Shown here: positions 12,401 to 20,759 of the stretch, in pieces | Position numbering within the stretch: position 1 is the stretch's first letter | How the letters are laid out: every line of letters begins with the position of its first letter | NCBI GenBank assembly: GCA_034670405.1 | Contig: JAXDDX010000190.1 | Span: 152,501-216,500, forward strand | Source of the DNA: Hoplostethus atlanticus | Taxonomy: Eukaryota > Chordata > Actinopteri > Trachichthyiformes > Trachichthyidae | Length of the DNA: 64,000 bases | Direction: 5' to 3' | Program-made: the position numbers and the translations under genes | The notes under the pieces: model-generated | What the model saw: the letters and a program-made list of their open reading frames with translations, nothing else | What the model was told of the DNA's origin: nothing | Databases searched by the model: none

Positions 12401-15400
12401 AACACCGCAAGTCTTATGAGAGGACATAGGAGAAGATGGTGTGTGTGTGTGTGTTATTTCACCGTTACTCAACCTTAATTAAGAACAAATTCTGATGTAC
12501 AATGACGACCTGGCAGAGGCAGAAGGGGGTTGGGATTCAAATACAACATACACAGCGACAGACAAGGACACATGTAGGAAGTAAGTTACCAGATAGCAGA
12601 ACAAGGAGGACAAGCGCTATGTAGCAGAACAATGGAGATGATGGACAGACTCACTCTTGTTCCCCAAGAGGAATTGTTTGGACATTTTTAAGTAATGATA
12701 TGTGACATTTTCAGGATCTTGAGGATTATTACTTTGAGTTTTGCTTCCTCAAGGAGCTAAGGAGATAGATAGATAGATAGATATGATGCACAGTGTTTTG
12801 TTGTACAATATAATAGTTTGGTTGTACTGTGTAACATTCAGGACAGAACTGTCTGCAGTACTAATGCAGGTCAGATGCAGGATAAATAAATCCATCACTG
12901 CGTCTTCCTCCCCAGGCTGGCGAGGCGTCCCAGACGGAGACGGTGTCGGAGGAGAACAAGTCTCTGATCTGGACCCTGCTGAAACAGGTCCGACCCGGCA
13001 TGGACCTCTCCAAGGTGGTGCTGCCCACCTTCATCCTGGAGCAAAGGTCCTTCCTGGACAAGCTCTCCGACTACTACTACCACGCTGACTTCCTGTCTGA
13101 GTAAGAACCCTTTTCCTGCTTGCAGACACGTTAGTTTGGTGTCGTCCTCATGTAAACTCCTTGTTACCGTCCTATTGGTTGAAACCAACAAAAGGGAAGT
13201 GGAGCCAGTTTAGGTATTAAGTTAAGGAAAAGGACATTAAGAAGCTGAGATAGAAACAAAGGTGGTTTTAATTTGAAACAGTGCAGAAAATGAAAAGTGA
13301 GGCTGAAGTGAATTTACTAAACCGTCTTTGTAACTTTACTATTATTAATACTATGTCTTATTGGGTTATTGGTAGTCTTTTCCTTTTCAGTAATCAAATA
13401 TATGACAGACTGACGTTTCCCTCTCAGGGCTGCAGTCGAAGAGAACGCCTACAACCGGATGAAGAAGGTGGTGAAGTGGTACATCTCCGGATTTTACAAG
13501 AAGCCAAAGGTCAGGAGGAGCAACACATGAACCCACGACAATGAGCCGAATGGACATGCTCTCTATGTACAATATGTTGTATTGAAACCAGTTTTCATCT
13601 TGGTTTGTAACCCACAGGGGTTGAAGAAGCCTTACAACCCCATCATTGGAGAGACGTACCGCTGCATGTGGCTCCACCAGAAGACCAACAGCAAGACCTT
13701 CTACATGGCAGAGCAGGTACCGGCAGCCGGAGAGGAGATGGTTCCCTCCTGTTTTTATCTCATTTATGTTCACGACTTTGAGGAAAACCTTTCAGACAGT
13801 CACATACAAGCCTTCATACCCATACGTCTACATAGCCACATCACTGGCATACCCAGAATCACAGTAAAGAACATCCACCCAAGAACCCAAAACAAACACA
13901 TCAGATGCTTTGGGTTTGCTCAGTGTGAATACAAATGTCATAGGCATAGTCTAATCTGACGTGGTCGCTGTGCGTGCTCTCCAGGTATCCCATCATCCTC
14001 CAGTGTCGGCCTTCTATGTCAGCAACAGGAAGGACGGGTTCTGCCTCAGTGGCAGCATCCTGGCCAAGTCCAAGTTCTACGGTACACACATTTTAAATCC
14101 AGTAACAGGAAGTCCTCATAATGCCTGGTGTAGCACTTCTCCATCTGACATGTTCATTTTAGTGTCACTGTGGCTCTGACCCTTGACCTTCTTAGTGTTG
14201 GTTGCTTGTAATGTTGTTGATCTAAGAATTGATCTTCTGATTGATCTGCTGTTGGGACACTAGGACTTGGGACACTAAAGGACACTAAAAGAATCGTCTT
14301 TGTGTGAATTTTGGCATCCCCAAAAAGTTGGGTGCACATTTAAACACTCCCAACACTAAACACTATAGACGGTGTTTTGCCATGGAAGCGTCTTGTTAAC
14401 ATTCAGGTGTGTTTTTAGGAAACTCCCTGTCGGCCATATTGGATGGGGAGGCTCGGCTCAGCTTCCTCAACCGAGGAGAGGACTACGTGATGAACATGCC
14501 CTACGCCCACTGCAAAGGTCAGAGTGCATCCCGCTCTTCCTCACGCTCTTCCTCTTCCTTCTCCTGTTGCATTCACACCAGGACCTCGTGGCTCGAACTC
14601 ATCGAAACCAAACTAATCAAGTGTGATTATTGATTATAGTGTTGCAGGATACGTTTTTGTTGCAACTTTGATCACTAATGAAATGTTTCCGTCACAGAGA
14701 GCCAGTAAAACAGGATGACACATATATAGAATAAATCCAATGCATGCAGCTTTGATCGCACCATAATGCATCTGCAGCGGTGCAGAGATAAAAGGATTCT
14801 CTCTCCTTTATTTGAACTGAACAAATTTGAGCTCATCCATTGAGCTCAATGAATTCCTTTGATATATTGAACGTGAGTCTATAAGCTACGATTTATTTGG
14901 CATGTGCATTGTGTTGAATCCATCTTGATTCTAGTTCCATCATTTTCCTTGAGAGACACATGGAAACTAAAAACTGACTGGACATTTGTATTATTGACCC
15001 GTTACTACATTACAGGTATTGTTGCTTTGCTTATTCAGAAACGTACATACCCTGTAGAACAAGAGGGTTAGGGTTAGGAACTCAAGACCTTTTCTGCCTT
15101 GTTGCTGCCCACTCTTTTTTGGTGTATATCCAAACCAGGTCACACTTGTTTCATTTGAACGTCAGTGCACTCCACAGTGTATTGTGGTGGAAGAAGATGA
15201 GGGAAGGGAGATGAGTTGTAAAAGTCGAGCGTTATCAGGACTATTTCCGGTTACCCGTGCTCACTCCCATCCCTCATGGTTTTGTGTCTCCAGGCATCCT
15301 GTACGGCACCATGACCCTGGAGCTGGCCGGCCAGATCACCATCACATGTGAGAAGACGGGCTACAGCTCTCAGCTGGAGTTCAAACTGAAGGTGTGGCGT

Positions 15401-18400
15401 CTTGGAGTAAAATGAGGGTAGTTTGTACAGGGTGGTGGAGAACTTCAGTCCTTGGTTGATGTAACAGTTACAGCTTGGGACGAATCCCATCCATCTCTCC
15501 TTAAACATCCTCCCTCTCCGTACCACCATTCAACCACAGCCACATTATTCCTTCATGATCTAGTCTGTCATGGGGGATCTCTGTGTCTGGAAGGTGTGAT
15601 GTCATCAAGGTGTGATGTCATCAAGGAAGCTGACAGACATAATGAACCGAAACATCCAGTCCTGTTTTAGTGTGAAAACCAGAAACCAAGAACACAAGGC
15701 AGATAAACCAAGGGATGTTTGTTGCTGTGCAGTAATAATATAGACAAGCAGTGATTAATGTCTCTCCCTTCCTTCCCCATCCCTCCCCTTTTTTTCCCTC
15801 CCTCCCTCCCTCCCTCTCTCCTCCCCTCCAGCCATTCCTGGGCAGCAGTGACAGCGTCAATCAGGTCTCTGGAAAGATCAAGCTGGGCAAGGAGGTGCTG
15901 GCAACGCTGGAAGGACACTGGGTAAGACCGACGTTACTGCAGGAATAAACCTCTAGGGGGCGCTCTACTGTGGTTAAGGGGACTCGGGGGTTCACTCGTT
16001 TCTCCCTCCTGTTCTTCCTCCTTCCTTCTTGAATTCATCCCCTTTCTATTTCTGTTGTACTACCTTTGATTCAACACAGTTTAAACCAACATAATACCTG
16101 AGAGGGCAATGTTGAGCTTGTTGAGCATGTTGAGGGTTTCGTAGTCACAGTAGGTTAGTAGTAAGTTGTCATCCCATTTGAGAAGTTTTCTTCAAAGACG
16201 AGCATGGTACACAAGATTAGTAAGTACAAAACAAGAACTATGGTGATCTAGTTCAGCGAGCGGTGACGCGCCAACCAGGAAAGCGTGGCTAGCATTCGGT
16301 GTGTCAACTGATGCTGCTGTTGCTTTCAGGAATTATCAGCACGGTTGGAAAGTTTCCTAGAATGAAATCCACATTGACCTCAACCGTCAACGGTAGCTGC
16401 TGAGTTGAGGTAGCGTAGGAGGTTGTTTAGCCACATGGGCATGCTTTAGGAAGACGTCCAAAAACGGATCGGAGAGGAATCTGCTGATGGACAATAAAAA
16501 TCACAAGGTTGATTTTTTTGCAAAACTCCCAAGAAGCTGCGATGTTTTATTCATCAAAGGGGAAGCTGTTTGAGACGACGTTCTCTGGCGCTGCCTCCAG
16601 ATCAGCTACACAGTGGAGGAAACCTTTCCTGTCAGAGTAGAATCCAATCGGCATCTCGTACTTCAGGATAAATTGTGTTTCTTTGGAGTGGAAATCAAAT
16701 CAGAGTCCTACAGCAAATCAGCAAAAGAATCTCAGTGTGATATTTTTGTTCATATTGTGCAACGATGAAGAGAAAAGGACGAAGAGTGTGTGTTGTGTCA
16801 GCGGGGGGAACTGTTCGGTTCAACATGTATTGATTTGTGACCTTTGTCCACTGAAGAGATTGACCAGTGATCACTTCCCCTCGTACACTAGACACTGACT
16901 CTTTCCTTGTCACCTCTCCAACCCTCACCCCCTCCCCCACCCCCTCCTCCCCCACACACAGGACAGCGAGATCTTCATCAACGACAAGAAGACGGGGACG
17001 GTGGACACCTTCTGGAACCCGACGCCGGACCTGAGGCAGAGCCGGCTGACCCGCTGCACCGTCCCGCCGGAGGAGCAGGGCGAGTTCGAATCAGAAAGGT
17101 CCGCTTAAACTTTACGGTCGTCCAGGTTTCAGCTGAAAGGGTCTCAGATGAAAGAGCGCCCAACCCCGCTAACCGAGCTAGAGAAAGACCAACTGGTCAA
17201 CTTCAGATCTTTATCCTCTCTCGTCTCTTCGGTACGATACATACTTCATGGGTGTTGAAGTTCATCAGTTGCAGAGACCACACCAGAGTCAGTAGCTTGG
17301 TTTATAAAAGAGAGAAATATACCATCACATTTTACATCATGACACGTGGAAATGAAGGAATGTCCATGCAGTGGGGATCAACGAGTCCCTGCTTCTTTCA
17401 CTGTAATCCTGCTGCATCATTTACTTTAGTTTCCCAGCTTTACTGTGTCAACCGCACAGTTTGTATTTTTCTTCTTCTTTCCCTTTTCCATTGTGTGTAA
17501 AACAAACTAAACTTGCCGAACCTGCCCTCCCTCCCTCCCTCCCTCCGTCCGTCAGGCTGTGGCAGCATGTGACCCGGGCCATCAACAACAAGGACCAGAC
17601 GGAGGCCACCAACGAGAAGTTCATCCTGGAGGAAGCCCAGAGGAAGTCGGCCCGCGAGCGCAAAGCCAAATGCGAGGAGTGGAGCCCCGCCCTGTTCGAG
17701 CAGGACCCCGTCACCGGAGAGTGGCATTACAAATATGCCGAGTGAGTGATCGGCCATCGGCCCTGCGTTGATGTCAGACATGGGTACAGTGTGAATGGGG
17801 GTGGGGGGGGTTGCCACCTTCAATCAAACTGAAACGAAACTGACTTGGCGCTGGTTGAATGTCTGCTGGCTGTCAGTGTGTAGCAATGAAAAACACAATC
17901 ACTAAATCAAACCACACGACTTCCCTGATGAATTGTAGAGAGAGTTGAATTGGCCTGAGTACAGACAGACAGGAGCAGGGGGCCATCTAGTGGTGATGAC
18001 CTGTAAATGCAAGGCCTTCCACCAAACTGGAACACGACTGTTGCTCATGGTGACGGTGTAGTCACATGATGAACGATGACATCATGACCTCGGGGGGATG
18101 ACGTGTTACCAGTGGTTATCAGTTACATCTCTTCTTTTTAAACTCGGGTCAGTCTGATGCTTCTTACTAGGACGTATTTAGGTTTTCCCTCAGTACTCTA
18201 GTGAATCATCTTACTGAGCTGAACTAGAACTCAATAATAATTCAATTCTGTTACATCAGTTGAAATAATAATGTCCATTTCTTTCCATCTCCTTCTTGTT
18301 CTCTGGTGTCTTTGTGTGACCGTGATGCTCAACATGGTGCTTTTCATTTCTTCCTCTCTTCCTCTGTGTCTGTCTGTTTCTTCCTCTGTCCTCCTCTTCT

Positions 18401-18778
18401 GTCGTTCTCCGTCTGGTCACGCCCTTCACATCTCTTTCCTCCTCCCCCCTCCCTCCCTCGTGGTTTTGTCCCTCCCCCTCTCAGCACGAGGCCGTGGGAT
18501 CCGCTCAACGACCTGATCCAGTTTGAGAAAGACGGCTGGATCCAGACCAAGGTCCGACACCGCACCCCTATGGTACGTTCTGGCAGTCTTATTAGTCTGA
18601 GTAACCAGGGGCCGCGGAGGGACAATTGCAAGTGCCAGGTAGGTCGACCCGATCGCAACGCCGCCCTAAAAAACAAACACCTCGCCCGCCTCAGACACCC
18701 TCCGGCGCCCGGCGCGCCGTTTCCGTTGTCGCTTCTTCTGTTGTTTCCTCACCGCTGTGCTGCCACCGCCGTCGTCGC

Positions 18779-18837
<59 letters not shown>

Positions 18838-19488
18838 TGTCTCTCTCTCTCTCTCTGTCTCTCTCTCTCTGTCTCTCTCTCTCTCTCTCTCCCCTGATAC
18901 TTGCTGTTGTCTCTGTATGGGAGAGGACGTCGTGTCAGGCTGTCAGTAACCAGATGTGGCTCCAGATGTTCATATAGGCGAAGAGCCTTGTGAAAACTGA
19001 AAGGACAAATAATGAAACCAAATCTGAGGGACGATGTGGCGTCAGTTCACTTCCTGAAGCCTCCAGACTTTTTTTCTTGCATTGTGAAAAATGAAAAAGC
19101 TCCTGAGTGATGAAGTGGTTGTGGCTCCATGTTACTAGTAAACCTTCATCCCTTGAAGGACATGACTTCAGACCTTATTCAGTGTGTAAAGCTCCACTGG
19201 TGTAGCGACATTAGCTCCTAGCGTTGTAGAGCTAACACTGTTAGCTGAGGATCCATGGAGCTGAAGCTCCTCCCACACAGAGAGAGAGAACAGTATCTAT
19301 CAGGCTCCTCCTCCTCTTCCTCCAACCGTTCATCACACCAACCACCATCACCGTCTGGCTGCTGCAGCGTGGCCACGCCCTCCTCACCCCCGTGTCTTTC
19401 TTCTTCACCTCTGTTTGGTTTGTTTCTGTGTTGTCTTCGCACCTTCATTACTTTGATTTCCAGCTGAGGGCTGCAGTGGTGATCAGCC

Positions 19489-19542
<54 letters not shown>

Positions 19543-19773
19543 GTGTTAGACTGTTTTAAATGGATGTGGCTGACTGACGCACCAGCATGCACAGCTCTCA
19601 TACACTGCACCGCCGATAAGCATGTTTTGTGTGTGTGTGTGCGTGTGTGTGTGTGTGTGTGAGCAGCTCTGTGTAGTTTGTGTCGTTGTAGATGTTCATG
19701 TGTGTGACTGGTAACATGGATGTGTCTCTGCTGTCATTTCTTTGGTAGCTGGTGTGTGTGGCCCCTTTTGTTG

Positions 19774-19805
<32 letters not shown>

Positions 19806-20480
19806 TGATTAGGTAACTGGGCCGAAAAGGAAACACAAACAGAACGACAAGCCTAAGAGCCCAGAGAGCGGCTGCTCTTCACCCGAACCCGACCGCCAAG
19901 ACTCCTCCGGCAGCGAACGTGAGTCTTAAACACACACACACACACACACACACACGATTGTTTTGCTGCATTTTTTCTGTATTTTGTGTGGCCCAACAGA
20001 CACACACACACCCACCCATATGCAATACCAGAGCCCTTAACACATGCACCATGCGACAGTTGCTTATGTTTCAGTCAGTCAGTAGTAGAAGGAAATAAGT
20101 CATCCCCCTCTCTCTCCCCCAATCTGTCCTGTCTCTCTCCTATAAAAAAATAAAAAAACATTTGAAACTGCGCACTGTAACAAACTAACAACTGTAACAA
20201 ACTAACAACTGTAACAAACTGTAACAAACTAACAACTGTATCAAACTGTAACAAACTGTATCAAACTGTAACAAACTGTATCAAACTGTATCAAACTGTA
20301 TCAAACTGTTCCAGGACACAAGAGCAAGCACAACAGTCGGCTAAGGAAAAAAGGAGCAGACCTCAGCGAACTTCAAAGTGCCATTGAATCCATAAAGCAG
20401 ACGCAGGAGGACATCAACAGGTGAGAAGGTGGTCGGTCACACCGTGAGCTCAGCCGTCCTCCGGGGGGCACCTGGTGAAC

Positions 20481-20522
<42 letters not shown>

Positions 20523-20675
20523 ATGTGTCCGTCCTACAGAAGCATCAGCGTGCTGCGGAGCCGTGCAGCGAGCCAGGCGGCGTCGGAGGGAGGCTCCTTC
20601 CTCCAGCAGCGCGACTACGCCATCATCATCTTCCTCATCTTCCTTCAGGTCCTCATCAACTTCCTCTTCAAGTAG
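4274..20675 (+). CDS. osbpl8: osbpl8 (oxysterol-binding protein-related protein 8), 20 coding exons, 5' end missing
   Basis: Exons: 4274-4347, 7212-7292, 8219-8320, 8526-8729, 10279-10363, 10599-10764, 11127-11352, 12916-13100, 13428-13509, 13618-13716, 13985-14081, 14419-14517, 15294-15391, 15832-15921, 16962-17098, 17556-17741, 18485-18572, 19813-19918, 20315-20420, 20540-20675. Every junction is AG/GT and the joined length (2447 nt, two completing a split Gly codon) stays in frame to TAG: 815 residues, against about 817 for the same part of the 889-residue human protein. Order: Ser-rich start (1-52), polybasic stretch (43-70), PH domain (about 83-200), acidic linker (240-313), ORD (about 322-700) with EQVSHHPP at 434-441, and a C-terminal membrane anchor (797-814). 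ORP8 is known to sit in the ER and exchange phosphatidylserine for PI4P at ER-plasma membrane contacts. The closest alternative, OSBPL5, lacks [12 protein letters not shown] and matches worse in the linker and tail. The first about 72 residues were not found. Confidence 0.96.
4921..5330. mobile_element. hAT-type non-autonomous DNA transposon (MITE), 410 bp
   Basis: Terminal inverted repeats start TAGAGCCCGACCGAT on both ends (left 4921-4935; right 5316-5330 in reverse complement). The element is flanked by a perfect 8-base target-site duplication, GTTCAAAG, at 4913-4920 and 5331-5338. An 8-base duplication and a TAG-start TIR indicate the hAT superfamily. It has no transposase frame. It lies in the osbpl8 intron between the exons ending 4347 and starting 7212. 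Confidence 0.9.
5339..7211 (+). other. osbpl8 intron, remainder
   Basis: AT-rich intron without recognisable exons. A short AT run (7164-7178) lies near its end. I see nothing else of note. Confidence 0.6.
7212..7292 (+). CDS. osbpl8: osbpl8 coding exon, Ser/Lys-rich linker
   Basis: An exon of exactly 27 codons (residues 26-52), phase 0 at both ends, donor gtaagt. It encodes [12 protein letters not shown] and then KLTKKESLK, matching SESKLYNGSEKD and KLTKKESLK of human ORP8. The Lys-rich end begins the polybasic patch thought to contact anionic plasma-membrane lipids ahead of the PH domain. Confidence 0.93.
7293..8218 (+). other. osbpl8 intron
   Basis: No exon or clear mobile element. It ends in the GTCT microsatellite described separately. 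Confidence 0.6.
8168..8208 (+). repeat. (GTCT)n microsatellite next to a splice acceptor
   Basis: About ten tandem GTCT/TCTG units end roughly ten bases before the AG at 8217-8218. The tetranucleotide run appears to supply the polypyrimidine-rich stretch of the next osbpl8 exon's acceptor. Confidence 0.9.
8219..8320 (+). CDS. osbpl8: osbpl8 coding exon, polybasic segment before the PH domain
   Basis: 34 codons (residues 53-86), phase 0 at both ends. The peptide [18 protein letters not shown] followed by [13 protein letters not shown] is essentially identical to human ORP8. The basic run [10 protein letters not shown] lies just before the PH domain, where ORP5/8 proteins use charge to help bind the plasma membrane. 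Confidence 0.97.
8526..8729 (+). CDS. osbpl8: osbpl8 coding exon, main part of the PH domain
   Basis: 68 codons (residues 87-154), phase 0. It begins [20 protein letters not shown] and ends [11 protein letters not shown], the beta-sandwich core of the ORP8 PH domain. The strong match to human over the full exon is the clearest single identifier of the gene. An antisense open frame across it is a shadow. Confidence 0.98.
8750..8880 (+). repeat. Dispersed repeat, copy 1
   Basis: Contains ggtcatgg, gtgtattccaggcaggga and gggaatgtgataaattctct. A related copy at about 26190-26340 has gtgtgttccagacaggga and gggaatgtggtgaattctct. The family is not recognised by name. Confidence 0.6.
8985..9150. repeat. 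Degenerate GAGAT-rich repeat with a LINE-tail-like motif
   Basis: Repeated agatgagatgaga and two diverged copies of gaaactttcacgatccttgtg / gaaactttaaatgatccctgtg. They resemble the 'actttattgatccc' 3'-tail motif of several fish non-LTR retrotransposons. Such tails usually end in GATA-type repeats, and a GATA array does follow. Confidence 0.45.
9236..9434 (+). repeat. (GATA)n microsatellite
   Basis: About 200 bases of GATA with scattered GAGA, GACA and one TATATA interruption, in the intron between the exons ending 8729 and starting 10279. The reverse-strand Leu-Ser-Ile-Tyr frames are translation artefacts. Confidence 0.97.
9435..10278 (+). other. osbpl8 intron, remainder
   Basis: Unique-looking AT-rich intron with no exon, RNA gene or clear repeat. 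Confidence 0.55.
10279..10363 (+). CDS. osbpl8: osbpl8 coding exon, PH domain continued
   Basis: Encodes [20 protein letters not shown] then FRAASESD (residues 155-182) and ends with the first base of a Gly codon, donor gtaaga. It matches the PH-domain part of ORP8/ORP5. The acceptor is ttattaccag. Confidence 0.96.
10400..10470 (-). repeat. SINE fragment
   Basis: In reverse complement it reads ggtaacaggtttgattccca, a tRNA B-box-like motif. No A box or tail can be defined, so this is a fragment at best. Confidence 0.35.
10599..10764 (+). CDS. osbpl8: osbpl8 coding exon, C-terminal helix of the PH domain
   Basis: The acceptor is gtctcccag. The exon finishes the Gly codon, then encodes [20 protein letters not shown] (PH C-terminal helix) and the variable [19 protein letters not shown] section, ending in CA of a split Gln codon (residues 183-238). 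RTMIREGKE is shared with human ORP8 and absent from ORP5, which supports the orthologue call. Confidence 0.96.
11127..11352 (+). CDS. osbpl8: osbpl8 coding exon, acidic linker
   Basis: The largest coding exon (226 nt, residues 238-313). It is rich in Asp, Glu and Ser, containing [17 protein letters not shown] and [14 protein letters not shown], and ends [19 protein letters not shown] is diagnostic for ORP8 over ORP5. This flexible linker joins the PH domain to the lipid-binding domain and holds many possible casein-kinase-type Ser sites (inference). The donor is gtaggc. Confidence 0.96.
11826..12130. repeat. Abundant fish interspersed repeat
   Basis: Five ACATT units (11830-11853) lead into catttagcagacgctttta and tccaaagcgacttacaat, a signature seen in very many teleost genomes. 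A partial copy of the same motif (tttagctgacgctcttatcc) occurs at 30338-30357. It lies in the 1.56-kb osbpl8 intron 11353-12915. Confidence 0.75.
12131..12915 (+). other. osbpl8 intron, remainder
   Basis: Contains a short GT run (12438-12454) and four GATA units (12765-12782). No exon or RNA gene seen. Confidence 0.55.
12916..13100 (+). CDS. osbpl8: osbpl8 coding exon, start of the ORD (lipid-binding domain)
   Basis: Encodes [36 protein letters not shown] and [17 protein letters not shown] (residues 314-375), the lid and first helices of the OSBP-related domain. Human ORP8 has LEPRS where this protein has LEQRS, a conservative difference near the lid. The donor is gtaaga after two bases of a Glu codon. 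Confidence 0.97.
13428..13509 (+). CDS. osbpl8: osbpl8 coding exon, ORD
   Basis: 27 whole codons (residues 376-402): [20 protein letters not shown] then GFYKKPK. The KKVVKWY and SGFYKKPKG motifs are characteristic of the ORP5/ORP8 ORD. Only a 108-base intron separates it from the next exon, the shortest intron of the gene. Confidence 0.96.
13618..13716 (+). CDS. osbpl8: osbpl8 coding exon, ORD up to the EQ of the signature
   Basis: 33 codons, phase 0 (residues 403-435). [18 protein letters not shown] contains the KPxNPxxGE motif conserved in all OSBP-related domains, whose Lys contacts PI4P in solved family members. The exon stops after AEQ, the first part of the EQVSHHPP fingerprint. Confidence 0.97.
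13985..14081 (+). CDS. osbpl8: osbpl8 coding exon, ORD fingerprint VSHHPP
   Basis: Begins [19 protein letters not shown] and continues [13 protein letters not shown] (residues 436-468). The two His residues (438-439) are the family's PI4P-binding pair, so lipid exchange activity is expected to be retained. The donor is gtacac after one base of a Gly codon. Confidence 0.98.
14419..14517 (+). CDS. osbpl8: osbpl8 coding exon, ORD beta-barrel
   Basis: Encodes [20 protein letters not shown] and [12 protein letters not shown] (residues 469-501), barrel strands of the ORD, split Gly codons at both ends. It agrees with human ORP8 at nearly every position. Confidence 0.97.
14518..15293 (+). other. 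osbpl8 intron
   Basis: No exon. At 14730-14755 it holds gaataaatccaatgcatgca, similar to the arms of the foldback element at 41272-41468, so it may carry a decayed relative. A short ttagggttagg tract (15064-15076) is too small to be telomeric. Confidence 0.45.
15294..15391 (+). CDS. osbpl8: osbpl8 coding exon, ORD beta-barrel
   Basis: Encodes [20 protein letters not shown] and [12 protein letters not shown] (residues 502-533), acceptor gtgtctccag. [10 protein letters not shown] is strongly conserved among ORPs. Confidence 0.97.
15832..15921 (+). CDS. osbpl8: osbpl8 coding exon, ORD
   Basis: 30 codons, phase 0 (residues 534-563): [20 protein letters not shown] then [10 protein letters not shown]. 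The acceptor is preceded by a CCCT/TCCC pyrimidine microsatellite at about 15766-15829. Confidence 0.97.
15922..16961 (+). other. osbpl8 intron
   Basis: About 1 kb with no supported exon or repeat. It ends in a C-rich tract ahead of the acceptor. Confidence 0.55.
16962..17098 (+). CDS. osbpl8: osbpl8 coding exon, ORD distal part
   Basis: Encodes [20 protein letters not shown] and continues to EEQGEFESE (residues 564-608), ending in AG of an Arg codon. It is GC-rich (mostly G/C third positions), like the other ORD exons and unlike the flanking introns. The acceptor follows a C/T-rich run and a short CA run. Confidence 0.95.
17556..17741 (+). CDS. osbpl8: osbpl8 coding exon, end of the ORD
   Basis: Encodes [20 protein letters not shown], a long basic helix rich in Glu/Arg, then [17 protein letters not shown] (residues 610-670). 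LWQxVTRAI and DPxTGEWHY are ORP5/8-type motifs. The acceptor tract is a CCCT microsatellite (17525-17552). Confidence 0.96.
17742..18484 (+). other. osbpl8 intron
   Basis: No exon found. The last about 200 bases are strongly pyrimidine-rich, with many tcctc runs that form a very long polypyrimidine tract. Confidence 0.55.
18485..18572 (+). CDS. osbpl8: osbpl8 coding exon, ORD C-terminus, with a possible longer form to 18638
   Basis: Encodes [20 protein letters not shown] and TKVRHRTPM (residues 671-700). The donor after ATG is gtacgt and gives the junction PM-V seen in human ORP8. A second donor (gtaggt at 18639) would keep frame and add 22 residues, [11 protein letters not shown]-type. See the separate finding. 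Confidence 0.95.
18778..18892 (+). repeat. (CT)n/(CTGT)n microsatellite in an osbpl8 intron
   Basis: About 115 bases of CT repeats with scattered CTGT variants lie about 200 bases past the exon ending at 18572. The open frames of poly-Leu/Ser across it are artefacts. Confidence 0.95.
19489..19540 (+). repeat. (TG)n microsatellite, intron
   Basis: A pure TG run of about 26 units, in the same intron as a second interrupted TG run (19627-19660) and a third (19777-19804) that ends eight bases before the next acceptor. Confidence 0.95.
19813..19918 (+). CDS. osbpl8: osbpl8 coding exon, basic/Ser linker after the ORD
   Basis: Encodes [20 protein letters not shown] then [15 protein letters not shown] (residues 701-735). 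SSPEPDxQDSSGSE matches human ORP8, while the N-terminal part is diverged but equally basic. Its acceptor (gttgattag) is pyrimidine-poor, being preceded by a TG run. The downstream donor gtgagt is followed within about 11 bases by a CA run (19930-19955). Confidence 0.93.
20174..20309 (+). repeat. 10-bp minisatellite ending at a splice acceptor
   Basis: About 13 copies of a 10-base unit (gtaacaaact / gtatcaaact, with some shortened copies) run directly into the acceptor ttccag at 20309-20314. The array is A-rich and C/T-poor, so it replaces the usual polypyrimidine tract. Confidence 0.92.
20315..20420 (+). CDS. osbpl8: osbpl8 coding exon, coiled-coil-like segment
   Basis: Encodes [20 protein letters not shown] and [14 protein letters not shown] (residues 737-770). 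The heptad-like [18 protein letters not shown] matches the predicted coiled coil before the ORP8 membrane anchor ([18 protein letters not shown] in human). Donor gtgaga. Confidence 0.95.
20483..20520 (+). repeat. (GT)n microsatellite upstream of the last exon
   Basis: 19 GT units end 19 bases before the acceptor AG at 20538-20539. Confidence 0.95.
20540..20675 (+). CDS. osbpl8: osbpl8 last coding exon, ER membrane anchor and stop
   Basis: Encodes [44 protein letters not shown] and TAG at 20673-20675. Residues 797-814 form one hydrophobic helix at the extreme C-terminus, the tail anchor that holds ORP8 in the ER with its domains facing the cytosol. Human ORP8 ends IINFMFK, which agrees with VLINFLFK here. 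Confidence 0.97.
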
Positions 20676-20699
20676 CAGCCATACCCCGCCCAGAGAGTG

Positions 20700-20759
<60 letters not shown>

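Noticed and set aside
20174-20309. CRISPR-like array of short repeats
   Set aside because: The units are contiguous with no spacers, so it is a minisatellite in a eukaryotic intron.
4274-20675. Assignment to OSBPL5 (paralogue) with NAP1L4
   Set aside because: [21 protein letters not shown], SSPEPDxQDSSGSE and the tail match ORP8, and MADIDNK matches NAP1L1.
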